The notes beneath the pieces were generated by a model. The model had not been told where the DNA came from, did no database searches, and saw nothing but the letters and a program-made list of their open reading frames with translations. Shown piece after piece: positions 31,247 through 39,930 of a DNA stretch of 64,000 bases. How positions within the stretch are numbered: the stretch's first letter is position 1; each line of letters starts with the position of its first letter. The stretch is taken from the NCBI GenBank assembly GCA_038237245.1, contig JBBRYY010000002.1, forward strand, positions 18,683 to 82,682, read 5' to 3'. Made by a program: the position numbers and the translations under genes. Source of the stretch: FEN-1250 sp038237245 (GTDB lineage: Bacteria; Gemmatimonadota; Gemmatimonadetes; Gemmatimonadales; Gemmatimonadaceae).

Positions 31247-32376
31247 CCGCGCGCGGCGTGGCGGTGCTCGGCTCGACGGGATCGGTGGGGACCACGGCGC
31301 TCCGCGTGCTCGCGCGCCACGGCGATCGCTTTCGCGTGGCGGCGCTCACGGCCTTCTCGAACACGGAGCTGCTCGCGGCCCAGGCGGCGGAGTTCAAGCC
31401 CTCGTTCGTCGGCGTGTGCGTGAACGGCGTAACCCCGCATCCCGGGTGGACCGGAGGAGTGGAGTGTCTCGTCGAGGCCGCAACGCGGAGCGACGTGTCC
31501 ATAGTGATCAATGCGATCGTCGGCGCCGCGGGGCTCGATGCGACGCTCGCGGCGGTGACGGCGGGGAAGCGTGTCGCGCTCGCGAACAAGGAGACGCTCG
31601 TCATGGCCGGTGCGTTGGTCGCCGAGGCGTGCAGGCGGGGCGGGGGCGAGCTCGTGCCGGTGGACAGCGAGCATAGCGCGATTTTGCAGTGCCTCGCGGG
31701 GCGCACGAGTGCGGATGTGAAGCGTCTCGTGCTCACGGCGTCCGGCGGTCCCTTTCGCGAATGGGATTCCGCCCGGCTCGCGAACGCGACCATCGCGGAC
31801 GCGCTGCAGCATCCGACGTGGCGCATGGGAAGAAAGATCTCGATCGACAGCGCCACACTCGCGAACAAGGCGCTCGAGGTCATCGAGGCGCACTTTCTCT
31901 TCGGATTGGCATACGACCAGATCGAGGTCGTCGTGCATCCGCAGAGCATCGTGCACTCGTTCGTCGAGTTCGTCGATGGCAGCGTGCTCGCGCAGATGGG
32001 GATGCCGAGCATGGAGCTCCCGGTGCTGTATGCGCTCACGCATCCCGAGCGCGTCGCCGATAGCGCGATGCCCGCGTTCGACCCGGTGGCGTGGCCCGCG
32101 CTCACATTCGAGCGCGTGCGCGTGGAGGATTTCCCTGCGCTCGCGCTCGGAATCGAGGCGGGACGACGAGGCGGCGCGGCTCCTGCAGTGTTCAACGCCG
32201 CGAATGAGCAGGCGGTCAGCCTTTTCCTCGAGAACCGGATAAGATTCATGGACATCGCGAGCGCGATCGAGAGTGCGCTCGCCACGTGCGGCGATGGTCC
32301 GGCCGACACGCGCGCGGCGGTCATGTCATCCGATGCCGCGGCGCGGCGACACGTTCAGGAGAAGTTTGCATGCTAG
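31243..32376 (+). CDS. dxr: 1-deoxy-D-xylulose 5-phosphate reductoisomerase
   Basis: 377 residues. It makes 2-C-methyl-D-erythritol 4-phosphate, the committed step of the non-mevalonate isoprenoid pathway, feeding UppS. NADPH site Leu-Gly-Ser-Thr-Gly-Ser-Val-Gly-Thr-Thr-Ala; Leu-Ala-Asn-Lys-Glu-Thr-Leu-Val; metal and substrate motif Val-Asp-Ser-Glu-His-Ser-Ala-Ile; and Ile-Asp-Ser-Ala-Thr-Leu-Ala-Asn-Lys. The end overlaps rseP by 7 bp. Confidence 0.97.
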   Translation: MTARGVAVLGSTGSVGTTALRVLARHGDRFRVAALTAFSNTELLAAQAAEFKPSFVGVCVNGVTPHPGWTGGVECLVEAATRSDVSIVINAIVGAAGLDATLAAVTAGKRVALANKETLVMAGALVAEACRRGGGELVPVDSEHSAILQCLAGRTSADVKRLVLTASGGPFREWDSARLANATIADALQHPTWRMGRKISIDSATLANKALEVIEAHFLFGLAYDQIEVVVHPQSIVHSFVEFVDGSVLAQMGMPSMELPVLYALTHPERVADSAMPAFDPVAWPALTFERVRVEDFPALALGIEAGRRGGAAPAVFNAANEQAVSLFLENRIRFMDIASAIESALATCGDGPADTRAAVMSSDAAARRHVQEKFAC

Positions 32377-33857
32377 AGTGGCTCCGCACGCCCGCCGCGA
32401 TCGTGTTCGTCTTCGGGATCGTGATTTTCGTTCACGAGCTCGGGCACTTCATCGCGGCGAAGCTCATGGGCGTCTACGCGCCCCGCTTCTCGATCGGCTT
32501 CGGGCCGGCGCTGCTCAGCCACAAGTGGGGCGAGACGGAGTACATCCTCGCCGCGCTCCCGCTCGGCGGCTACGTGCGCATGGCATCGCGCGAGGACGAG
32601 TCGATGGCCTTCATCGAGGGCGGCAGCGAGACGCCGACTGAGGGCGACAAGGCGACGAGCGCGGGAGCGAACGGTGCGCCGGCGATCGTTGCCGGGGAGA
32701 AGAAGCCCCGCTACTACGATCCGAACGGGATGGCGCCCTTCGGCCCGAAGCCGGTGCCGGAGAATCGCTGGCTCGAGTCGAAGTCGCTGCTCGCGCGGCT
32801 CTTCATCATGCTCGCCGGCGTGACGATGAACTTTACGCTGGGCTTCCTCATCATCGCGGGGATCTTCATCACGGCGGGCGAAGTCGTCTATCAAACGCGC
32901 GAGATCGGCGACATCGCCGGCGTCGCGGCGAGCGACAGCGCGTTTCGCTCGCTCGCACCCGGCGACACGATCCTCTCCGTCGATGGACAGGCGGTACAGA
33001 GCTGGAACGACGTCGGCGAGCGCATCGCCACGGATTCAGCGCCGACGCTCGTGATCGTGACGAACCGCGGTGTTACGTCCATCCCCGTGCAGGACTCCGG
33101 CGCGCACTCGCGTCTTGCCATCGTGAGCACCGTGCTTCGCCCGTATCTGCCACCCGTGGTGGGCCAGGTCGTCGCCGGCCGCGCGGGTGAGCGCGCAGGG
33201 CTCAAGGTCGATGACAGCGTCACTGCGGTGAACGGCGTGCCCGTACGTGGATGGTTCGGGCTCGTCAAGCAGATCGAGGCGTCGCCGGGAAAACCATTGA
33301 CGCTGAGCGTCAGTCGCGCTGGAACTCTGCAGTCCGTGATGGTCACTCCCGATTCGACGTCCGACGTCAATCCGATTACCCAGCGCGACACCGTGCTCGG
33401 AAAGATCGGCGTCGGTCTCAAGGATCTCGGTTCACGCCGCCCGATCGGTTACGGTGAAGCGACCAAGGGCGCGTGGCTCACGACGTGGGGGAACGCCGGA
33501 CTGATCGTGCATACGCTTCAGCGACTGATCACAGGGCATCAGAGTGTGAAGGGGCTGGCGGGCCCGGTCGGCGTGGGCGTTCAGGCGGGACAGGCCGCGC
33601 AGCAAGGATGGCAGTCGCTACTCTCGCTGCTCGCGCTGCTCAGTATCAATCTCGCCGTTGTGAATCTCGTCCCGATCCCGATCCTCGATGGCGGGCAAAT
33701 CCTGATCATGATCGCGGAGTCGATCAAGGGGAATGCGCTGGCGCCGCGCACGCGCGTACTGCTGTTCTACAGCGGCTTCTCCGCAATCATTCTTCTCTTC
33801 TCGATCGTCACCTTCAACGATCTCACCATGCTCGTGAAGCGGCTCTTCCACCTGTGA
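32370..33857 (+). CDS. rseP: RIP metalloprotease RseP (site-2 protease)
   Basis: 495 residues from the ATG at 32370, preceded by CAGGAGAAG. An intramembrane zinc protease that cuts anti-sigma factors or signal-peptide remnants. Zinc motif Phe-Val-His-Glu-Leu-Gly-His-Phe near residue 21; second motif Val-Pro-Ile-Pro-Ile-Leu-Asp-Gly-Gly near the C-terminus. One or two PDZ domains lie between (about 180-330). An insertion at residues 78-115 is Gly/Thr/Ala rich and probably a flexible loop. The dxr-rseP order is classic, but bamA, which often follows, is replaced by a small exported protein. Confidence 0.95.
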   Translation: MLEWLRTPAAIVFVFGIVIFVHELGHFIAAKLMGVYAPRFSIGFGPALLSHKWGETEYILAALPLGGYVRMASREDESMAFIEGGSETPTEGDKATSAGANGAPAIVAGEKKPRYYDPNGMAPFGPKPVPENRWLESKSLLARLFIMLAGVTMNFTLGFLIIAGIFITAGEVVYQTREIGDIAGVAASDSAFRSLAPGDTILSVDGQAVQSWNDVGERIATDSAPTLVIVTNRGVTSIPVQDSGAHSRLAIVSTVLRPYLPPVVGQVVAGRAGERAGLKVDDSVTAVNGVPVRGWFGLVKQIEASPGKPLTLSVSRAGTLQSVMVTPDSTSDVNPITQRDTVLGKIGVGLKDLGSRRPIGYGEATKGAWLTTWGNAGLIVHTLQRLITGHQSVKGLAGPVGVGVQAGQAAQQGWQSLLSLLALLSINLAVVNLVPIPILDGGQILIMIAESIKGNALAPRTRVLLFYSGFSAIILLFSIVTFNDLTMLVKRLFHL

Positions 33858-34255
33858 GCACGCGACTCGGATTTCTCGGCATCGCTGCCGCGCTCGCGCT
33901 GCTGGGCACACCCTCGCGCGCGCGCGCGCAGGAAACTGCGTACCGCTTCGAGATCGCGAGTGTCGGAGACAGCACCGTCACCCTCTCGACCGAGAAGCAC
34001 GAGTGGGTGCGCGCCGGGCAGAAGGGAATCGCCGTCGATCCGATGCGGCACGACGCACTCGTCGCGCGCTTCGTCATCCTGAAGGTCGACGTGGAGAAGA
34101 AGCGAGCACTCGCCGTCGTCACCGGACAAACGACGCAGCTGACCCTGAGTCACGTCGCGCTCATCGACCGCCCGAACAGGAAATGGTATCAGCAGCCCAC
34201 GCTGTGGATCGGCGCGGTGGTGGGCGGTATAATCGGAGCCGTCGCCGCGCACTAG
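33854..34255 (+). CDS. Small envelope protein of unknown function
   Basis: 133 residues from a GTG overlapping the rseP stop by 4 bp. It has a signal peptide (Leu/Ala-rich, cleavage after Ala-Arg-Ala near residue 25), a small beta-rich domain, and a C-terminal hydrophobic anchor (Trp-Ile-Gly-Ala-Val-Val-Gly-Gly-Ile-Ile-Gly-Ala). No family recognised. Tight coupling to rseP suggests a role in envelope maintenance or as an RseP partner, which is inference. Confidence 0.72.
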   Translation: MSTRLGFLGIAAALALLGTPSRARAQETAYRFEIASVGDSTVTLSTEKHEWVRAGQKGIAVDPMRHDALVARFVILKVDVEKKRALAVVTGQTTQLTLSHVALIDRPNRKWYQQPTLWIGAVVGGIIGAVAAH

Positions 34256-34290
34256 GATGTTGCGCGCGCGGTAGTGCTACGGTGTTCGAG

Positions 34291-35925
34291 CTACTGACAG
34301 ATCAGCCGCACTCGCAGGTGCGCCGTGGCGCCCGTGCTGATGGTCACTGTCCCCGAATAATCCGCGCAGTACTTCGCCGAGACGTGCAGCGAGTACGGTC
34401 CCTCCGGCACGAGCACCGGCGCCGCAAGCGGCACCGCGCCCGACGCAATCTCGTGTCCGCCAGTCGAGAGCACGTAGCGGCCTCCGGTCGGCGCCGCATC
34501 GAGGGTAAACGTTCCGCATCGCTTCGGCGTGAACTGCACCGTCGTCGTCCCCGTCTCGTTGACGCGCACATCGCGCGCGTCCTGCGCGGACGTGCAAGCC
34601 GCTGGCGCCGCCACCGACACGATCACGTGATGCACGCCGGCCGTGATCGACTCCGAATGCCAGGTCCCGCGCCCGACGACGGAGCCGTCGAGGTTGATCG
34701 TCGCATCCGCCGGCCCCGCGACGCGCAACACACGCTCGGGCGACTTCACAACGGGCTTGCGCACGGACGCCGTGCGCGTCGCGCGCGACGCGGCCGCAGC
34801 GATCGAGTCGCGCGGCACGCTGTCCGGCACCGGCGCAGTCACCGGCGTGGGCGCCACCGGCGGACTCGCATTCGCAGCGGTCAGCGTCGAGTCGCGCAGC
34901 CGCGTCTCGATCTGCTCGCCGTGCGCCTTGAGCGCGTTGAGACCGAAGCCAGTCGCGATGAGAATCAGCAGTCCGGCGCCCACCGCGATCGTGCGTGCGC
35001 GCGCCGATGGAAGCCGCTTCGGTTTTGTGATCTCGAGCGCGGCAGTGCTCGCCGCAGGCGTCCGCATTACGACCGTCGGATCGCCGTCTGGCGTGCTCGC
35101 GCGGCCGAGTAGCTGCACGAGTTCCGTGTGCAGCGCATCGCCGGTGGGGTAGCGCTCCGCCGGATCCTTCGCGAGGCACTTCATGATGACGTGCTCCATC
35201 CCGCGCGACAGCGCCGGATTGAAGGACCGCGGGCGCGGCGCAGGCTCCTCGATGTGCTGCCTCGCGATCTCGTACCAGTCCTCGCCCTGGAACGGGAGCA
35301 CGCCGGTGGCAGCCTTGAAGAGCGTCACGCCGAGCGAATAGATGTCGGCGCGTCCATCGAGCGTTTGCCCGCGCGCCTGCTCAGGGGAGAAGTATTGTGG
35401 CGTGCCGACCACCATGTTCGTTCCCGTCTGCTCCGTGTAGCCGGAGAGCGCGCGGGCGATGCCGAAGTCGGCAACGATCGCATTGCCGTGATCGTCGTAG
35501 AGCACGTTGTCGGTCTTGATGTCGCGATGGATGACGCCCTCGCGGTGCGCGAACGCGAGCGCGGCGGACACGTCCATCCCGAGGCGAATGAGCAACGTTT
35601 CCGGCAGCGTCCCCATGATGCGGAGCCGGTCGTCGAGCCCCGTGGGGAGAAAGTCCATCACGAAGTAGACGGCCGAGTCCTCGCGTCCGACGGCGAGGAT
35701 TCGGATGATGTTCGGATGGCGCAGCTTCGCCGCCGTGGCGGCCTCCGTGCGGAAGCGCGTCTCGAAGGCCTCTTCGCCCGCGTACTGGGGCTTGAGGATC
35801 TTGATCGCGACGGGGATGTCCAGCTCGGGGTCGTAGCCCTTGTAGACCCAGGCGAAGCCCCCGGACCCGACGTTCGAGTCGACACGAAAGCGGCCGAGAT
35901 GGCGACCGAGATAGCGCTCAGGCAA
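34291..35925 (-). CDS. Transmembrane Ser/Thr protein kinase with PEGA-like C-terminus
   Basis: 544 residues from a TTG preceded by AAAGG. N-terminal Hanks kinase (about 10-270): Val-Gly-Ser-Gly-Gly-Phe-Ala-Trp-Val-Tyr-Lys, Ala-Ile-Lys, His-Arg-Asp-Ile-Lys-Thr-Asp-Asn, Ala-Asp-Phe-Gly, Gly-Thr-Pro-Gln-Tyr-Phe-Ser-Pro-Glu. A Pro-rich juxtamembrane linker and one membrane helix (about 310-330) follow. The outer part includes a PEGA-like repeat (Ala-Thr-Ile-Asn-Leu-Asp-Gly...Gly-x-His-x-Val). It probably senses an envelope signal and phosphorylates cytoplasmic targets. All catalytic residues are present. It faces the rseP operon and is divergent from rpsO. Confidence 0.93.
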   Translation of the reverse strand: MPERYLGRHLGRFRVDSNVGSGGFAWVYKGYDPELDIPVAIKILKPQYAGEEAFETRFRTEAATAAKLRHPNIIRILAVGREDSAVYFVMDFLPTGLDDRLRIMGTLPETLLIRLGMDVSAALAFAHREGVIHRDIKTDNVLYDDHGNAIVADFGIARALSGYTEQTGTNMVVGTPQYFSPEQARGQTLDGRADIYSLGVTLFKAATGVLPFQGEDWYEIARQHIEEPAPRPRSFNPALSRGMEHVIMKCLAKDPAERYPTGDALHTELVQLLGRASTPDGDPTVVMRTPAASTAALEITKPKRLPSARARTIAVGAGLLILIATGFGLNALKAHGEQIETRLRDSTLTAANASPPVAPTPVTAPVPDSVPRDSIAAAASRATRTASVRKPVVKSPERVLRVAGPADATINLDGSVVGRGTWHSESITAGVHHVIVSVAAPAACTSAQDARDVRVNETGTTTVQFTPKRCGTFTLDAAPTGGRYVLSTGGHEIASGAVPLAAPVLVPEGPYSLHVSAKYCADYSGTVTISTGATAHLRVRLICQ

Positions 35926-35933
35926 TAGGAGCC

Positions 35934-35962
35934 TTTACAGAGGTCAAGACGTCCGTTAACTT
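35934..35962 (+). promoter_or_regulatory. rpsO promoter
   Basis: TTTACA (35934-35939), 17-bp spacer, TAACTT (35957-35962), the same layout as the rpsA, rplM and mreB promoters. Expected start near 35969 with a leader of about 53 bases. The -35 overlaps the ribosome-binding site of the divergent kinase gene on the other strand. Confidence 0.65.
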
Positions 35963-36021
35963 ATGACGACTCAACGCAATAGGCGCACAGTGCGCACTGG
36001 TACGTTCGGAGAATATACCGC

Positions 36022-36282
36022 ATGGCGTTCGCAAAAGCACCAATCATCGAGAAGTACAAGTCGCACGAAACCGACACGGGCTCGACGAAGCTGCAGGTCG
36101 CGCTGTTGACGGAGCGGATCAACTATCTCACCGATCACTTTCGCGCGCACAAGAAGGACAATCATAGTCGTCGTGGACTGCTCAAGATGGTCGGCCAGCG
36201 CCGCCGTCTCCTCGACTATATGAAGCGCACGGAGCTTGAGGGGTATCGCAAGCTGATTCAACAGCTTGGACTCCGCTACTAA
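36022..36282 (+). CDS. rpsO: 30S ribosomal protein S15
   Basis: 86 residues; ATG preceded by CGGAGAAT. Primary 16S rRNA binder in the platform. Motifs: Asp-Thr-Gly-Ser-Thr-Lys-Leu-Gln-Val-Ala-Leu-Leu-Thr-Glu-Arg-Ile, Asp-Asn-His-Ser-Arg-Arg-Gly-Leu-Leu, and Gln-Arg-Arg-Arg-Leu-Leu-Asp-Tyr. Length is standard. A terminator separates it from pnp, as in E. coli. Confidence 0.98.
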   Translation: MAFAKAPIIEKYKSHETDTGSTKLQVALLTERINYLTDHFRAHKKDNHSRRGLLKMVGQRRRLLDYMKRTELEGYRKLIQQLGLRY

Positions 36283-36300
36283 TCGTCGATCACTCGCAAT

Positions 36301-36336
36301 CGCGCGGGTACCCATTCCGGGTTCCCGCGCGCTTTT
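36301..36336 (+). terminator. Intercistronic terminator between rpsO and pnp
   Basis: An 8-bp GC-rich stem (36301-36308 with 36324-36331), one mismatch, 4 more pairs and a 5-base loop, then TTTT. It ends 18 bp before the pnp start, so pnp probably depends on read-through. Confidence 0.8.
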
Positions 36337-36354
36337 GTGTTCCAGAGAGAGTAC

Positions 36355-38625
36355 ATGATGCAACGCGTAGAGAGAGATTTCGCGGGCCGGAAGCTCATTG
36401 TCGAGACCGGACGCATGGCCAAGCAGGCGGCAGGGTCCGCCCTGGTCCAGTATGGTGAAACGGTCGTCCTTGCGGCGGTCACCGTCAGCGAGAAGGTCAG
36501 CACGCTGCCCTTCTTCCCATTGACTGTCGAGTACAAGGAACGTACCTACGCCGCGGGAAAGATCCCCGGCGGCTTCATCAAGCGAGAGGGCCGTCCGCAC
36601 GACGATGAAATCCTGTCCGCCCGGATCATCGACCGCTCGATTCGCCCGCTCTTCCCGGAAGGATTCCAGAACGAAGTGCAGGTCTTCGTATACGTGATCT
36701 CCGCGGATCAGGAAAACGACGCCGACGTCCCCGCGCTCCTCGCGGTGTCGCTCGCGCTCCAGTCCTCGAAGATTCCATGGAACGGGCCACTCGCCGGCGT
36801 TCGCATGGGCCGCCTGCAGGACAAGTGGGTCGTCTGTCCGACCTTCCCGCAGCTCGCCTATAGCGATCTCGACATCATCATCACGGGCTCGAAGGACTCG
36901 ATCGTCATGGTCGAGGGCGGCGCGCTCGAAGTTTCCGAAGACGACATCGTCGCCGGCATCACGCTCGGCCACAAGTCGATTCAGGAGCTGATCGCGATCC
37001 AGAACGAAATGATCGCGAAGATGTCCCTCACGAAGATGAAGTGGTCGAAGACGGCGATCGCCGATGATCTCGTCGCCACCGTCAAGAAGCTGGCGGAAGG
37101 GAAGATCACCGAAGCGATCAACCAGAAGGACAAGCACGCCCGCATCGAGTCCGTCGAGAAGGCGAAGAAGGAAATTGCGGAGCAGTTGGCGACGCAGTAT
37201 CCCGACAACGCGAAGGACATCTCGTCGCTGGTCGATGACGCCGAGTACAACAGTCTGCGCGGCCAGGTGCTGAACAAGGGCGAGCGCGTGGATGGACGCG
37301 GCATGAAGGATGTCCGTCCGATCACGATCGACACGTCGCTCCTTCCCCGCGTGCACGGTTCCGCGCTCTTCACGCGCGGTCAGACGCAGGCGCTCGTCGC
37401 GGTCACGCTCGGCACGTCGAAGGACGCGCAGCGCCTCGACTCGATCGACGAAGTCGGCGAGCAGTCGAAGACGTTCATGCTCCACTACAACTTCCCGCCG
37501 TTCTCCACGGGTGAGGTTCGCCCGCTGCGCGGCACGAGCCGTCGCGAGATCGGACACGGCAATCTGGCCGAGCGCGCGTTGCAGGCCGTGCTGCCCGATG
37601 CTGCGGCCTTCCCGTACACGATTCGTATCGTGTCGGATGTGCTCGAGTCGAACGGATCGTCGTCGATGGCGTCGGTGTGCGGCGGCTCGCTCGCGCTGTT
37701 CGATGCCGGCGTGCCGATTCACGCGGCCGTTGCCGGTGTGGCGATGGGGCTGGTGAAGGAAGGCAGCAAGTACGCGATCCTCACGGATATCCTGGGCACC
37801 GAAGATCACCTCGGCGACATGGACTTCAAGGTCGCGGGCACGGAGCAGGGCATCACCTCGATCCAGATGGACATCAAGATCGAGGGACTCGACCTCACCA
37901 TCATGCGTGAGGCGCTCGCGCAGGCAAAGGAAGGCCGCCTGCACATCCTCGGCGAGATGAAGAAAGCGCTTGGCGAGGCGCGCGCGGAGCTGTCGCCGTA
38001 CGCACCGCGCATCGTGACGCTGCAGATCAGCCCCGAGAAGATCGGCGATCTGATCGGGCCGAAGGGCAAGACGATCCGCGGCATTCAGGACGAGACGGGC
38101 GCAGAGCTCACCGTGGACGATACGGGGCTCGTCACGATCGCGGCGGTCGGCGGCGAGGCGATGGAGCGTGCACGTCAGATGATCAAGGCACTCACGGTCG
38201 AGCCGGAAATCGGCTCGGAGTACGAGGGGACGGTCAAGAGCACGACCGCTTTCGGAGCATTCGTCGAGATCCTGCCGGGCACGGAAGGGCTGGTGCACAT
38301 CTCCGAGCTCGCGCACGGCCGCACGGACAAAACGGAAGACGTCGTCAAGAAGGGCGAGCGCGTTCGCGTGAAGCTCATCGATCGTGATGAGCGCGGCCGC
38401 CTGCGTCTCTCGATGAAGGCGCTCGTACCGAAGCCGGAAGGAACGCCTGACGATGCGAATGGCTCGTCGCGCGGACCGCGTCGCGAGGAAGGCGCCGGTG
38501 TCGCGGCGGATGGTAGTGCCCCCGCTGATGGCAGCGCTACTGCCGATGTCGGCTCGTCCGGCGGTGAGGATCGCGGCCGTCGTGGTGGCTCCGGTTCGCG
38601 CGGCGGAGGTCGTTCGCGCCGGTGA
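36355..38625 (+). CDS. pnp: Polyribonucleotide nucleotidyltransferase (PNPase)
   Basis: 756 residues from the ATG at 36355; the next codon is also ATG and both sit behind AGAGAG. A phosphorolytic 3'-5' exoribonuclease. Two RNase PH domains (about 10-230 and 310-550) are joined by a helical domain. A KH domain (about 555-615, Leu-Ile-Gly-Pro-Lys-Gly-Lys-Thr-Ile-Arg) and an S1 domain (about 620-690) follow. The last ~60 residues are Gly/Ser/Arg rich, an RNA-binding tail. In the second RNase PH domain the phosphate-site Thr-Gly-Glu-Val-Arg-Pro-Leu-Arg-Gly-Thr-Ser-Arg-Arg-Glu is intact. Confidence 0.97.
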   Translation: MMQRVERDFAGRKLIVETGRMAKQAAGSALVQYGETVVLAAVTVSEKVSTLPFFPLTVEYKERTYAAGKIPGGFIKREGRPHDDEILSARIIDRSIRPLFPEGFQNEVQVFVYVISADQENDADVPALLAVSLALQSSKIPWNGPLAGVRMGRLQDKWVVCPTFPQLAYSDLDIIITGSKDSIVMVEGGALEVSEDDIVAGITLGHKSIQELIAIQNEMIAKMSLTKMKWSKTAIADDLVATVKKLAEGKITEAINQKDKHARIESVEKAKKEIAEQLATQYPDNAKDISSLVDDAEYNSLRGQVLNKGERVDGRGMKDVRPITIDTSLLPRVHGSALFTRGQTQALVAVTLGTSKDAQRLDSIDEVGEQSKTFMLHYNFPPFSTGEVRPLRGTSRREIGHGNLAERALQAVLPDAAAFPYTIRIVSDVLESNGSSSMASVCGGSLALFDAGVPIHAAVAGVAMGLVKEGSKYAILTDILGTEDHLGDMDFKVAGTEQGITSIQMDIKIEGLDLTIMREALAQAKEGRLHILGEMKKALGEARAELSPYAPRIVTLQISPEKIGDLIGPKGKTIRGIQDETGAELTVDDTGLVTIAAVGGEAMERARQMIKALTVEPEIGSEYEGTVKSTTAFGAFVEILPGTEGLVHISELAHGRTDKTEDVVKKGERVRVKLIDRDERGRLRLSMKALVPKPEGTPDDANGSSRGPRREEGAGVAADGSAPADGSATADVGSSGGEDRGRRGGSGSRGGGRSRR

Positions 38626-39884
38626 CCGCCGTCTCGTCGCCGCCCGACACCGGGCTGCGCACTGCAGAGTTGTCGAACGGACTGACCGTACTCTCGGAGC
38701 ACATGCCGGGAGTGCGGTCGGTTGCTTTCGGCGCCTGGGTGCGGGCCGCGTCGGTCCATGAAACGCCCGAGCGGATGGGTGTGTCGCATCTGCTCGAGCA
38801 CATGGTGTTCAAGGGAACGAAGAACCGTTCCGCGAGGGAGATCGCGCTTTCACTCGAGATTCTGGGTGGATCGCTCGATGCCTACACCGCGCGCGAGCAC
38901 ACGTCGTATCAGGCGCGTGTGCTCGACGAGCATCTCATCGATGCCGTCGACGTCATCGGCGACCTGATCTTCCGGCCGCTGCTGCGGCGCGAAGATCTTT
39001 TGCTCGAGCGGAAGGTCGTGCTCGAGGAGATCGGGATGGTCGACGACACGCCGGATGATCTCGTCTTCGAGCTGCACAACGAGAAGCTGTGGGGGAAGCA
39101 TCCGTATGGCCACTCGATTCTGGGGACGCGCGAGACGGTTTCCGCGCTCGGCGTGAAGGAGCTCAAGGAGCTGCATGCGCGCGCGTACCACCCGAGTCAG
39201 ATCGTGGTGGCGTGCTCGGGGAACGTCGTGCACGAGCAGCTGATCGAGGCGCTGGAGCGCACGGGCTGGGGCGAGGTCTCGCGCGGCGACGCGACGCCGC
39301 TCGTGATCCCGGCCGCGAGCCCCGCCCCGCCGTCACGCACGCACGTGGACCGCGAGAGTGCGCAGACGCACATCGTCTTCGGCGCGACGACCGTGGCGCA
39401 TCACGACCCGCGGCGATACGCGGTGGCGCTGGTGGACACGATCTTTGGCGGCGGGATGAGCTCGCGGCTGTTCCAGCGGATTCGCGAGGAGCTCGGCCTC
39501 GCGTACTCGGTGCACACGTTCCAGAGCTTCCACCCGGATACGGGCGTGGCGGGCGTGTACGTCGGGACATCGCCGGAGACGGCCCAGCAGGCGTCGGACG
39601 CCATCGACGAGGAGCTCGACAAGTTGGCGGCGCACTCGCTCACGGAGGAGGAGATCCGGGACGGGAAGAGCCAGTTGAAGGGGCAGGTGACGCTGTCGCT
39701 GGAGAGCGTGACCTCGCGGATGTACCGGGCGGCTGGCGTCGCGCTGTACCATGAGCCATATCGGTCGCTGGAGGAGGTACTGGCGCTCATCGATGCCATC
39801 ACGCCTGAGACCATCGCGGAGGTCTGCGCCCAATTCTATCCTTCCAGCCGTCAAACCGTTCTGAGTCTCGGCCCCACATCGTAA
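38622..39884 (+). CDS. M16-family zinc metallopeptidase (insulinase type)
   Basis: 420 residues, GTG start overlapping the pnp stop by 4 bp. The inverted zinc motif His-Leu-Leu-Glu-His lies near residue 52, with the downstream Glu in Val-Leu-Glu-Glu-Ile. The C-half has Phe-Gly-Gly-Gly-Met-Ser-Ser-Arg-Leu-Phe-Gln and Arg-Glu-x-Leu-Gly-Leu-Ala-Tyr-Ser. Single-chain length fits the processing-peptidase subfamily that follows pnp in many bacteria. No signal peptide is visible, so a cytoplasmic location is likely. Substrate unknown. Confidence 0.94.
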   Translation: MTAVSSPPDTGLRTAELSNGLTVLSEHMPGVRSVAFGAWVRAASVHETPERMGVSHLLEHMVFKGTKNRSAREIALSLEILGGSLDAYTAREHTSYQARVLDEHLIDAVDVIGDLIFRPLLRREDLLLERKVVLEEIGMVDDTPDDLVFELHNEKLWGKHPYGHSILGTRETVSALGVKELKELHARAYHPSQIVVACSGNVVHEQLIEALERTGWGEVSRGDATPLVIPAASPAPPSRTHVDRESAQTHIVFGATTVAHHDPRRYAVALVDTIFGGGMSSRLFQRIREELGLAYSVHTFQSFHPDTGVAGVYVGTSPETAQQASDAIDEELDKLAAHSLTEEEIRDGKSQLKGQVTLSLESVTSRMYRAAGVALYHEPYRSLEEVLALIDAITPETIAEVCAQFYPSSRQTVLSLGPTS

Positions 39885-39930
39885 CTGCCGCGCCAAGAGC
39901 GCGTAACCACTTTATCAAGCGGAGTCGTTC

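Noticed and set aside
34303..34318. Shared terminator between rseP operon and kinase gene.
   Set aside because: The short gap (34256-34290) has no stem of useful length.
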